A DNA stretch of 64,000 nt, taken from NCBI GenBank assembly GCA_964387775.1, contig CAYLZO010000001.1, forward strand, positions 1-64,000, in the 5' to 3' direction. How positions within the stretch are numbered: the first letter of the stretch is position 1; each line of letters starts with the position of its first letter. A program made the position numbers and the translations under genes. This DNA is from CAYLZO01 sp964387775 (GTDB lineage: Bacteria > Chloroflexota > Anaerolineae > JAAYZQ01). The notes below the pieces were generated by a model, which made no database searches, was not told where the DNA came from, and saw only the letters and a list, made by a program, of their open reading frames with translations. Below are positions 50,941 to 59,728 of the stretch, one piece after another.

Positions 50941-52917
50941 GTGAGACACTCTGCGTTTAGGATGGTGATGGTGATCTTGGGCTGCTTGGCGTTGCTGCCT
51001 ATGCTGGCGGTGGCCGAGCCGCCCCGGCAGGCAGAGGTCCATCCCCTGGTCTGGGAAACCCTGGACTCGGCGGGGGAGGCCGAAGTGCTGGTCGTGCTTC
51101 GCGCCCAGGCCGACCTGAGCGGCGCCGAGGCCCTGCCGACCAAGGCGGCCAAGGGCCGCTACGTCTACGAGGCGCTGCGCGCCGTCGCCGACGCCAGCCA
51201 GCCGGCCCTGCTGGCCGACATCGAGGCCCGGGGGGGCGGATACCAGCGCTTCTATATCGTCAACGCCGTGAAGGTACGCGCCGACCGGGCCCTGATCCAG
51301 TCCCTGGCTGCCCGGCCCGACGTGGCCCGCATCGAGCCCAACCCCTGGGTGAAAGGCGTCCCCGACCCGCCGGTGGCGGCTCCCGCAGCGGGCCGGGCCA
51401 TCGAGCCCAACCTGCTGCGCGTCCACGCCGACGAGGCCTGGGCGCTGGGCTACACGGGCCAGGGCGTGGTCGTCGGCGGCAACGACACCGGCATCGACTG
51501 GGACCACCCGGCCCTGGTGGACCAGTACCGCGTCCAGCAGCCGGGCTACGGCCGGCACGATTTCAACTGGCACGACGCCATCCACAGCGGCGGTGGGTCC
51601 TGCGGCGCCGACTCGCCGGAGCCGTGCGACGATTACGGCCACGGCACCCACACGCTGGGCACCGTCGTCGGAGGCGATGGGGGATCGAACCAAGTCGGCG
51701 TGGCCCCCGGCGCCGAGTGGATCGGCTGCCGGAACATGGACGTGGGCGTGGGCTCGCCGGCGACCTACATGGAGTGCTTCGAGTTCTTTCTGGCGCCCTA
51801 CCCCGTGGGCGGCACGCCGGCCCAGGGCGATCCGGCGCTGGCGCCCCACGTCGTCAACAACTCGTGGAGCTGCCCGCCCAGCGAGGGCTGCTCGGCCGAC
51901 ACGCTGGAGGCCTCGGTCGAGGCGCTGCGCCAGGCCGGCATCGTCGTCGTCGTCTCGGCGGGCAACGGCGGCTACTCCGGTTGCAGCAGCGTGACCGACC
52001 CGCCGGCCATCTACCAGCAGTCGTTCAGCGTGGCAGCCTTTGACCACGACACCGACCAGATCGCGGGTTTTTCGGCCCGGGGGCCGGTGACCTACGGCGG
52101 CGAGATCTATGTCAAGCCCGACGTCGCCGCGCCGGGGGTTAGCGTGCGCTCCAGCGTGCCGGGCGGCGGCTACGGAACCAGCTCGGGCACAAGCATGGCC
52201 GCGCCCCACGTGGCCGGGGCCGTGGCCCTGCTGCTCTCGGCGGCGTCGGGCTACGAGGGCCAGGTGCACGCCCTCGAGTCGGCCCTGGCGGGCAGCGCCG
52301 AGCCCAAGACGACGAACCAGGGCTGCGGCGGCGACGGCCCGGAGGACGTGCCCAACAACGTCTGGGGCTGGGGCATTTTAGACGCGTTCCAGGCGGTCCA
52401 GTCCGTGCTGCCACCGCAGGCCAGCTTTGAGACCAACAGCCCCCTCTGCCTCGACGAGCCGCTGGTGCTGACCAACACCAGCACCTACGCCGATACCTGG
52501 TCTTGGGACCTGGGCGACGGCAGCGGGTCGGCGGCGTGGGAGCCGAGCCACGTCTATTCCGGCGCCGGCGCCTACACCGTCACGCTCACCGTGACGAATT
52601 CCGTCGCTACCGACGCCTTTAGCCAGCCGGTGACGGTGAACCCGCTGCCGATAGCGGACTTTCATTGGCTCACCGAGGGCCTGACGGTGACCTTTGCCAA
52701 CGACAGCCAGCACGCCGCCGGCTACCTGTGGGCCTTTGGCGACGGCGTGACCAGCACCCTGCCGGCGCCCACGCACACCTACGCGGTCTCGGGGGCCTAT
52801 CCGGTGACGCTAACGGCCCGGAACGGCTGCGGGGCCGACGATCACGCGGCCCTGGTCTGGGTCGATGGCGCGACGCCCTGGCGGGTGTACCTGCCCTTCG
52901 TCGTCAAAGGGCCGTAG
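50941..52917 (+). CDS. secreted subtilisin-like serine protease (S8) with PKD domains
   Basis: A 658-aa exported protease starting at GTG 50941, with a signal peptide of about 25 residues ending near AVAEP. An inhibitor-like propeptide (about 30-140) precedes the S8 domain, with the triad Asp in GGNDTGIDWDH, His in YGHGTHTLG and Ser in GTSMAAPHVAG. Two PKD-type domains follow (about 490-645: TWSWDLGDGSG, YLWAFGDGVTS). It ends in WRVYLPFVVKGP, the shared surface tail. Expected role: extracellular protein degradation. Confidence 0.93.
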   Translation: MRHSAFRMVMVILGCLALLPMLAVAEPPRQAEVHPLVWETLDSAGEAEVLVVLRAQADLSGAEALPTKAAKGRYVYEALRAVADASQPALLADIEARGGGYQRFYIVNAVKVRADRALIQSLAARPDVARIEPNPWVKGVPDPPVAAPAAGRAIEPNLLRVHADEAWALGYTGQGVVVGGNDTGIDWDHPALVDQYRVQQPGYGRHDFNWHDAIHSGGGSCGADSPEPCDDYGHGTHTLGTVVGGDGGSNQVGVAPGAEWIGCRNMDVGVGSPATYMECFEFFLAPYPVGGTPAQGDPALAPHVVNNSWSCPPSEGCSADTLEASVEALRQAGIVVVVSAGNGGYSGCSSVTDPPAIYQQSFSVAAFDHDTDQIAGFSARGPVTYGGEIYVKPDVAAPGVSVRSSVPGGGYGTSSGTSMAAPHVAGAVALLLSAASGYEGQVHALESALAGSAEPKTTNQGCGGDGPEDVPNNVWGWGILDAFQAVQSVLPPQASFETNSPLCLDEPLVLTNTSTYADTWSWDLGDGSGSAAWEPSHVYSGAGAYTVTLTVTNSVATDAFSQPVTVNPLPIADFHWLTEGLTVTFANDSQHAAGYLWAFGDGVTSTLPAPTHTYAVSGAYPVTLTARNGCGADDHAALVWVDGATPWRVYLPFVVKGP

Positions 52918-52937
52918 GCGCGGGGCCGCCCAGGTCA

Positions 52938-52966
52938 TTGCCCTTTTTGCCAGGGCGTGGTACAAT
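52938..52966 (+). promoter_or_regulatory. sigma70-type promoter for polA
   Basis: TTGCCC (52938-52943), 17-base spacer, TACAAT (52961-52966) with TGG before it (extended -10). ATG of polA at 52997. Confidence 0.8.
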
Positions 52967-52996
52967 ACTCGAAACTTGACGGATGAGGAGAGATGG

Positions 52997-55833
52997 ATGG
53001 CTGACCGTGACAAACTGGTTCTGATCGACGGCCACGCGCTGGTCTACCGCGCCTACTTTGCCCTGCCGTCCACCATGGCCACGTCGGACGGCGAGCTGAC
53101 CAACGCCGTCTTTGGCTTTGCCTCGATGCTGCTCAACGTCCTGCGCGAGGAAAATCCCGAATACATCGCCGTGACCTTTGACCGGGGGCGCACCTTCCGC
53201 CACGAGGACTATGCCGAGTACAAGGCCAACCGCGCCGAGATGCCCGACGACCTGCGCATCCAGATGGCGCGCATCGAGGAGCTGATCGAGGCCTTTAACA
53301 TCCCGATTTACGCCGCGGAGGGCTACGAGGCCGACGACGTGCTGGCCGCCCTGGCCGAGCAAGCCAAGGCGGAGGACGTGGATACCCTCATCGTCACCGG
53401 CGACACCGACACCTTCCAGCTCGTCGGGCCGCACGTGCGGGTGCTCACCTCGCGGCGGGCCTTCAGCGACACCATCATCTACGACGAGGAGGCCATCCGC
53501 GAGCGCTACGAACTGGAGCCGGAGCAGTTGATCGACTACAAAGCCCTCACCGGCGACACCAGCGACAACGTGCCGGGCGTGCGCGGCGTCGGCAAAAAGA
53601 CGGCGACCCGCCTGTTAAAGAAATACGGCAGCGTCGAGGCCATCTACGAGCACCTGGACGAGGTCAAGAGTACGCGCTTTCGCAACGCCCTGGAACAGGG
53701 CCGCGACGAGGCCTTTCTCAGCAAGCACCTGGTGACGATCACGACCGACGTGCCGGTGGCGCTCAACCTGGAAGCGTCGCGGCGGGGCAAGTTCGACCGG
53801 GAGCGGGTGGCCGAGCTCTTTCGCCAGTTGGAGTTCCGCTCGCTGATGGACCGCCTGCCGGGCGAGGGGGAGAACTCGGCCGTGGCCGTCGAGGTTCCGC
53901 AGGAGGCCACCCAGCTCTCCTTTTTCGCCGAGGGAGCAGCGGACCAAGCGTCCCCAACGGAGGCGCCGGAGCCGACCGGTTACTGGATCGTGGACGGCGA
54001 CGAGGCCCTGGCAGCGATGGTCGAGGTTCTGAGCGGCGCCGAGGCCCTGGTCGTGGACGTCGAATCGACCAGCACCGACCCCATGGCCGCCGAGTTGGTC
54101 GGCATCGCCCTCACAGCCCAGGAAGGCACCGGCTACTATGTGCCCATCCACCACACCGGCCAATATCCAATCTCTAATATCCCGCTCCCAGTCGTCGCCG
54201 AGAAACTCGGCCCGATCTTGAGCAACCCGGACATCCTCAAATACGCCCACAACGCCAACTACGACCTGACCGTCCTGGCCGAGGCGGGCCTCGACGTGAC
54301 GCCGGCGACGTGCGACACCATGATCGCCGAGTGGCTGATCAACCCCGGCAGCCGCAGCCTGGGGCTCAAGAACCTGGCCTGGACGCGCCTGGGCGTCGAG
54401 ATGACGCCCATCGACGAGCTCATCGGCAGCGGCCGGAGCCAGATCACGATGGATCGCGTGCCCGTGGACCAGGTGGCGCCCTACGCCTGCGCCGACGTGG
54501 ACATGACGCTGCGGCTGGCCCACCAGCTCCTGCCCGAGCTGCGCGAAAAGGCGCTGTGGGATCTCTTTGCCGAGGTCGAGATGCCGCTGGTGCCCGTCAT
54601 CGTCGACATGCAGCGGGCGGGCGTCAAGCTCGACGTGGAGGCGCTGGCGGCCATGGGCCGGGAATTGGGCGCCCGCCTGAGCGAGCTACAGACCGAGATC
54701 GAGGAGTACGTGGGGCACGCCATCAACGTCAACTCGACGCAGCAGCTCAGCGTGGCCCTGTTCGACGAGATGGGCCTGACCCTGCCCTGGATGCGGCGCG
54801 GCAAGTCGGGCTACTATTCCACCGCCGCCGACGTCCTGGAAAAAATCAAGGACAAGCACCCGGTGGTAGACCTGATCCTGGAGCACCGCCAACTTTCCAA
54901 GCTCAAGGGCACCTACGTCGACGCCCTGCCCGAGCTGGTCAACCCGCGCACGGGCCGCGTCCACACCTCCTACAACCAGACCGGCACCGCGACGGGCCGC
55001 TTTTCGTCGTCCAACCCGAATCTGCAAAACATCCCCATCCGCACCGAGCTGGGCCGCGAGATCCGCCGCGCCTTTGTCGCCGAGGCGGGCTGGCGGCTCT
55101 TTGCCGCCGACTATTCCCAGGTCGAGCTGCGGGTGCTGGCCCACGTCTCCCGGGACCCGGCCATGCTGGCCGCCTTTGCCCGCGGCGAGGACATCCACGC
55201 CAGCACGGCGGCGGCNNNNNNNNNNCGAACTCGGCGGGCACGGCGATCGGCGGCGTGCCGCTGGCCGAGGTGACGCGCGAGCAGCGCGACGTGGCCAAGA
55301 TGACCAACTTTGCCATCAGCTACGGCGTGACCGGCTACGGCCTCGCGGAGCGCACCAACCTGACGCCCGAGGAGGCGGAGGTCTTTATCGAGACCTATTT
55401 CGAGACCTATCCGCAAATCAAGGCCTACATCGACCGCACGCAGGAGCAGGCGCGAGAGCAAGGCTACGTCGAGACGCTGCTGGGCCGCCGCCGCTACTTC
55501 CCCGAGCTGAGCACCCGGGGGCGCGTGCACTATAACGTGCGCCAGGCAGCCTACCGCATGGCCATCAACGCCCCGATCCAGGGCACGGCGGCCGACATCT
55601 TGAAAGTGGCCATGAATCGCCTGTGGCGCGAGCTGCAGGCGCGTGGCTTCCGCAGCCGCATGATCCTCCAGGTCCACGACGAGCTGGTGCTGGAGGTGCC
55701 CGAGGACGAGCTGGACGCCGTGGCGCCGCTGGTGATCGACATCATGGAGGGCGCCTACCCGCTCGACGCGCCGCTGAAGGTGGACGCCAAGGTCGGCACG
55801 AACTGGCTGGAGATGGAAGAATATCGGAGGTAG
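52997..55833 (+). CDS. polA: DNA polymerase I, interrupted by an assembly gap
   Basis: About 940 aa. The 5'-nuclease domain has LVLIDGHALVYRAYFAL, GYEADDVLA, TGDTDTFQL and GDTSDNVPGVRGVGKKTA. The 3'-5' exonuclease domain keeps its acidic residues (VVDVEST, HNANYDLTVL, YACADVDM), so proofreading is probably active. The polymerase domain shows TATGRFSSSNPNLQNIPIR, ADYSQVELR and, after the gap at 55216, QAAYRMAINAPIQGTAADI and VHDELVLEV. In the exonuclease domain, YPISNI (54161-54183) is encoded by a dispersed repeat. Bases just after the gap (NSAGTAIG) do not fit and may be a faulty contig end. Confidence 0.95.
54161..54183. repeat. in-frame CAATATCC/CTAATATCC repeat in polA
   Basis: CAATATCCAATCTCTAAT plus ATCCC, encoding YPISNIP in the exonuclease domain; same family as 204-231 and 39506-39534. 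Confidence 0.55.
55216..55225. other. assembly gap (10 N) in polA
   Basis: Ten Ns in the fingers region, after EDIHASTAA. Confidence 0.95.
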
Positions 55834-55836
55834 GAG

Positions 55837-56154
55837 ATGGCAGTTGCCGAAGTAATGCCCCAGATGCTCGGCGTGCTCGACAAAATCGAAGGCGAGACGA
55901 TGAACCAAAAGATCGCCCGCCTCTTGTCCAATGAGCTTCGACGGCGCATCCAGGATTGCGAGCAGGAGATCCTGGAACTCGAAATCAAATATGGCATGAT
56001 GTACGAACAGTTTCAGGAACAGCTTCAGGCTGGTGATCTGGGAGATCCCTTTTCTTATCCACTTGAGCAAGACGCGATGCGCTGGGATGATCTGGTGGCG
56101 GAAAAACAGCATTGGCTCGGTGAGTTGAAGGCCATTCAGGGACTGCAACCGTGA
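55837..56154 (+). CDS. small helical protein, probable antitoxin of the TumE-like pair
   Basis: A 105-aa, strongly charged and helical protein (EVMPQMLGVLDKIEGETMNQ, ELRRRIQDCEQEILELEIKY). It begins three bases after polA and overlaps the next gene by four bases. Its size, coupling and the TumE-like partner suggest an antitoxin, although it lacks a visible DNA-binding fold. No family was recognised. Confidence 0.55.
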   Translation: MAVAEVMPQMLGVLDKIEGETMNQKIARLLSNELRRRIQDCEQEILELEIKYGMMYEQFQEQLQAGDLGDPFSYPLEQDAMRWDDLVAEKQHWLGELKAIQGLQP

Positions 56155-56516
56155 GTCTGGTCGAATTCAGGACGCGGCTCCTGGCTGCGATTTCGACACA
56201 TCTTCCATCGGCTCAGGTGGAGGTCCAGGAGAAGCGGGCTTCCGTTCTGAGCGTCAGGGCATCCGTGGCGGACAGCCTGTTCCTGGACGTCTACCACAAC
56301 GATTTGACCGGCAAGACCAGCTATACGCTGATATACGAGGGACAGCGGATCTTTGGCTACGACAACTACCGTTTCTGGCATTGCCATCCTTTCGGACAAG
56401 CGGAGAAGCACGTTCCTTGTCAGGAGCCGGAGACAGAGACCGTGCTGGCCGAAATAGCCCAGGTGGTAGAGTTTGTTAGAGAGCACAAACCGGAGGAGCG
56501 AGATGATTCGGGATGA
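56151..56516 (+). CDS. TumE-like (DUF6516) toxin family protein
   Basis: A 121-aa protein starting at GTG 56151. The core (LFLDVYHNDLTGKTSYTLIY, EGQRIFGYDNYRFWHCHPF) resembles the TumE/DUF6516 toxin family, where an aromatic-His motif lies before the C-terminus. The 3' end overlaps argS by 14 bases. It forms a pair with the upstream small gene. Family assignment rests on overall pattern only. Confidence 0.6.
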   Translation: MSLVEFRTRLLAAISTHLPSAQVEVQEKRASVLSVRASVADSLFLDVYHNDLTGKTSYTLIYEGQRIFGYDNYRFWHCHPFGQAEKHVPCQEPETETVLAEIAQVVEFVREHKPEERDDSG

Positions 56517-58251
56517 GATAGCCGACCTGATCTACAAAGCGACGCGGAAAGCGCAAAAGAAAAGCAGCCTGCCCCGGACCGACATCCCGGCGGTCCTCAT
56601 CGAGCGGCCGCGTCGGCCCGAGCACGGCGACTATGCCACGAGCCTGCCCTTGAAAATGATCGCCGACGTCAACCGCGCGCTCAAAGAGGCGGAAAAGCCC
56701 AAGCTGGCGCCCACCGAGGTGGGCCAGCGCATCGTCCACCGCCTGGAACGCCTGCCGTTCATCGGCGAGGTGACGGTCGCGCCGCCGGGCTTTATTAACG
56801 TGACCCTCGACGAGGGCTGGCTGGCTCAGCAAGTCGAGACGATCCTGGAAGCCGGCCAGGCATTCGGCAGCGTGGACCTGGGCCAGGGCAAGCCCATGCA
56901 GGTCGAGTTCGGCAGCGCCAACCCCAACGGGCCGATGCACGTCGGCTTTGGGCGCAACCTGGTGCTGGGCGACTCGGTGGCCAACGTGCTGGAGGCCGCC
57001 GGCTACGACGTCCACCGCGAATATTACGTCAACGACGCCGGTTCGCAGATGGAAAATTTCGGCGAGAGCCTCTACGTGCGCTACTGCGAGCTTTTGGGCA
57101 AAGACCCATCGCCAGACTCAGGACTCAGCAGCGGCGAGATCCCCGAGGGCGGCTATCGTGGCCAATACGTCATCGACTGGGCGCAGCGCATCCTCGACGA
57201 GCAGGGCGAGCGCTTTCTGGCGATGCCCTACGACCAGGCTGTGGCCGAGATGCGCGACCTGGGCTACGAGATCGCCATGGAGAGCATTCGCGAGGACTGC
57301 GCCCGGCTCAACGTCCATTACGACAACTGGTTCTCCGAGCAGTCGCTCTACGACCCCGAGGCCGGCGGCGATCTGGGCATGAGCGTCTTTGACCACGTCA
57401 TGAGCGTCCTGCGCCAGGGCAACCATCTCTACATGGCCGACGGCGCCGTGTGGTTCAACGCCAAGCGGCTGGGAAGCGACAAGGACGAAGTCATCATCCG
57501 CTCCAACGGCCAGCCCGGCTATTTTGTCTCTGACATTGCCTACCACTACAACAAGTTCGTGCAGCGGGGGTTCGAGTGGGTCATCGACGTCTGGGGCGCC
57601 GACCACCAGGGCCACGCGCCGCGCATGAAGGCCATGATGGAGGCCCTGCGGCTCAACCCCGAGCGGCTGACGCTGCTCATCTACCAGATGGTCACCGTGC
57701 TGGAGAGTGGCGAGCAGGTGCGCCTCTCCAAGCGGGCCGGCACCCAGGTGGACCTGCGCGAGGTGCTGGACGACATCGGCGCCGACGCCGTACGCTTCTT
57801 TCTGGTAGCCCGCGCCGCCGACAGCCAGATGGACCTCGACCTGGACCTGGCCCGCCAGCAGTCGGACGAGAACCCGGTCTACTACGTGCAATACGGCCAC
57901 GCCCGCATCGCCAGCATCTTGCGCTACGCCGAGGAGCAGGACCACAGCGACGAGGGCGCCGACGTCTCGCTGCTGACCCATCCCTCGGAACTGGCCCTCA
58001 TCCGCAAGATGCTGGAGCTGCCCGAGACGGTGGCCAAGGCGGCCGAGAACCTGGAGCCCCACCACCTGACCTACTATGCCCAGGACCTGGCCAGCACCTT
58101 CCACGCCTTCTACCGCGACTGCCGCGTCGTCAGCTCCGACCCGGCCGACGTCGAGCTGACCAAGGCCCGGCTGTGCTTGGCCAAGGCGGCCAAGCTGGCG
58201 CTGGCCCGCACGCTGGCGCTGATGGGCGTCAGCGCCCCGGACAAGATGTAG
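56503..58251 (+). CDS. argS: arginyl-tRNA synthetase
   Basis: A 582-aa class I synthetase. The N-terminal Add-1 domain precedes the HIGH-type motif SANPNGPMHVGFGRNLVLGD. Then come EYYVNDAGSQM, VWGADHQGHAPRMKAMM and a KMSKS-like RLSKRAGTQVDLREVLDDIG, where the lysine loop is reduced as in many ArgRS. The C-terminal anticodon-binding DALR domain (YYVQYGHARIASILRYAEEQ) ends at ALARTLALMGVSAPDKM, the usual DALR-type finish. ATG 56503 has CGGAGGAGCG before it. It overlaps the toxin gene, so expression may be coupled. Confidence 0.97.
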   Translation: MIRDEIADLIYKATRKAQKKSSLPRTDIPAVLIERPRRPEHGDYATSLPLKMIADVNRALKEAEKPKLAPTEVGQRIVHRLERLPFIGEVTVAPPGFINVTLDEGWLAQQVETILEAGQAFGSVDLGQGKPMQVEFGSANPNGPMHVGFGRNLVLGDSVANVLEAAGYDVHREYYVNDAGSQMENFGESLYVRYCELLGKDPSPDSGLSSGEIPEGGYRGQYVIDWAQRILDEQGERFLAMPYDQAVAEMRDLGYEIAMESIREDCARLNVHYDNWFSEQSLYDPEAGGDLGMSVFDHVMSVLRQGNHLYMADGAVWFNAKRLGSDKDEVIIRSNGQPGYFVSDIAYHYNKFVQRGFEWVIDVWGADHQGHAPRMKAMMEALRLNPERLTLLIYQMVTVLESGEQVRLSKRAGTQVDLREVLDDIGADAVRFFLVARAADSQMDLDLDLARQQSDENPVYYVQYGHARIASILRYAEEQDHSDEGADVSLLTHPSELALIRKMLELPETVAKAAENLEPHHLTYYAQDLASTFHAFYRDCRVVSSDPADVELTKARLCLAKAAKLALARTLALMGVSAPDKM

Positions 58252-58264
58252 GCGCCGGTCCTCT

Positions 58265-58687
58265 TTAATTCTGGGAGAAGGGAGTCCTGCCAAAGAGGTC
58301 TTGGGAATCGAAGGGAGCCGACTCCTCCTCGTCGGGCTCGTCCCACGCCCCCGAGTCGAGGATCTCGTCCAGGCGGTCGACGGCTTCCCGGGCGGCGGCA
58401 GCCAGCTCCCGGAACTCGGCCGGCGAAAGGAGCAGAGCCAACGGCCCCATGCGGAACTCGCACTCCTCGTCGCGGCGGCAGGTCACCCGCAGATACCCGT
58501 CGCGAAGGGAAGAGGGCGTCAGAGGATCCCGGGCTTCCTCCAGCAGGTCGGCCAGCCGGCGGAACTCCTCCGCGGTGAAGCGGATGGTCGTCCGGCCCCA
58601 GGTGAGGTGGACGATGCCATTCCGGCAGCCGGTGATGAACCGCTGCTCGTCAATTTCCACCAATCGCACGAGATGGGGTGTCCTCAT
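58265..58687 (-). CDS. hypothetical protein
   Basis: A 140-aa protein read from ATG 58687 (MRTPHLV). It has a beta-rich N-terminus with GCRNGIVHLTWGRTTIRFTA, repeated later as DEECEFRMGPLALLLSPAEF: two similar modules of a strand pair plus 'x-F-R-x-L-A' helix. This suggests an internal duplication. The acidic C-terminal tail (DEPDEEESAPFDSQD) is probably disordered. It is convergent to argS. No family was recognised. Confidence 0.55.
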   Translation of the reverse strand: MRTPHLVRLVEIDEQRFITGCRNGIVHLTWGRTTIRFTAEEFRRLADLLEEARDPLTPSSLRDGYLRVTCRRDEECEFRMGPLALLLSPAEFRELAAAAREAVDRLDEILDSGAWDEPDEEESAPFDSQDLFGRTPFSQN

Positions 58688-58834
58688 CGCCTTGCTCGCC
58701 TCCTGTCGAATTGCACCTCTGGCGCCAGCCACCGTACAGCCCGCACCCAACTGCTATCCATTCTACCTCAAGATGCGGCAAGACGCAAGCCCCTCTGTCA
58801 AGCGTCACCGGCGGCGTTGGGCGCCGGCAGGACG

Positions 58835-58863
58835 TTGACAATCGCGTCTTTTTGGCATATACT
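58835..58863 (+). promoter_or_regulatory. sigma70-type promoter for the purine salvage operon
   Basis: TTGACA (58835-58840), 17-base spacer, TATACT (58858-58863). ATG of the hpt paralogue at 58911 with AAAGGAG. Confidence 0.9.
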
Positions 58864-58910
58864 GTCCCCGCTTTCACCGTCGCAGGCAATTCACAGGCAA
58901 AGGAGCAACC

Positions 58911-59714
58911 ATGAGTATGCGAGACGACATCGCCGAAGTCCTGGTGTCCGAAAACGACATCCAGGCCAAAGTCGCAGAACTCGGAAAACGCATCTCCGGC
59001 GACTATCACGGGGAAGAGCTGCTTCTCGTCGGCCTGCTGCGGGGCGCCATCGTCTTTCTGTCCGACCTGATGCGCGAGATAAGTATCTCGGTCCGGCTCG
59101 ACTTTATCGGCATCTCTAGCTACGGCGTCAGCACCGAGAGCGGCGCCGTCCGGCTGGTGATGGACCTGGAGACCGACATCGCCGGCCGTCACGTCCTCAT
59201 CGTCGAGGACATTGTGGACACGGGCAAGACGCTGTCGTACCTGGTCGAGACCCTGAAAGCCCGGCAGCCGGCCAGCCTGCGCATCTGCGCCCTGCTCGAC
59301 AAGCCGGAGCGCCGCCAGGTGCCCATCGACGTCGATTACGTCGGATTCGAGATCCCCGACAAATTCGTGGTGGGCTATGGCCTCGATTTTGCGGAAGGCT
59401 ATCGCAATCTGCCCTTCGTCGGCGTGCTCAAGGAGCCGCTCTACAAAAAAGTATTGACCCGCGGGGCCATTCTGCGCCACCTGAACCGGTATCTGAATCA
59501 GGAGATCTCGGCCTCGCAACTCGTGGCCTGGGCCAAAGAGACCCTGGCCGAGGGGGACCTGTCTGAGGAGGACGAGGTGCTCCTGAACGACTTGGTAGCC
59601 CGCGCGGGCACGCCGGGGACCGAGGCATTTGGCCTGACCATCGAGGACTGCTCCGAGTTCATGGAGCGTTTGGGCTACGAATTGCGGATCTCTACCGGCC
59701 CGTTGACACGTTGA
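58911..59714 (+). CDS. hpt: hypoxanthine phosphoribosyltransferase paralogue with C-terminal extension
   Basis: A 267-aa protein. Residues 1-180 form a complete HPRT: SSYGVSTESG, PRPP loop HVLIVEDIVDTGKT and VGFEIPDKFVVGYGLDF, close to the copy at 10363. The extra ~85 residues (ILRHLNRYLNQEISASQLVA, WAKETLAEGDLSEEDEVLLN, FMERLGYEL) are helical, of no family I can name, and may be regulatory. It is followed by adenine deaminase, so adenine is converted to hypoxanthine and then to IMP within one operon. Confidence 0.9.
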   Translation: MSMRDDIAEVLVSENDIQAKVAELGKRISGDYHGEELLLVGLLRGAIVFLSDLMREISISVRLDFIGISSYGVSTESGAVRLVMDLETDIAGRHVLIVEDIVDTGKTLSYLVETLKARQPASLRICALLDKPERRQVPIDVDYVGFEIPDKFVVGYGLDFAEGYRNLPFVGVLKEPLYKKVLTRGAILRHLNRYLNQEISASQLVAWAKETLAEGDLSEEDEVLLNDLVARAGTPGTEAFGLTIEDCSEFMERLGYELRISTGPLTR

Positions 59715-59728
59715 AAAAGAGAGGAAAA

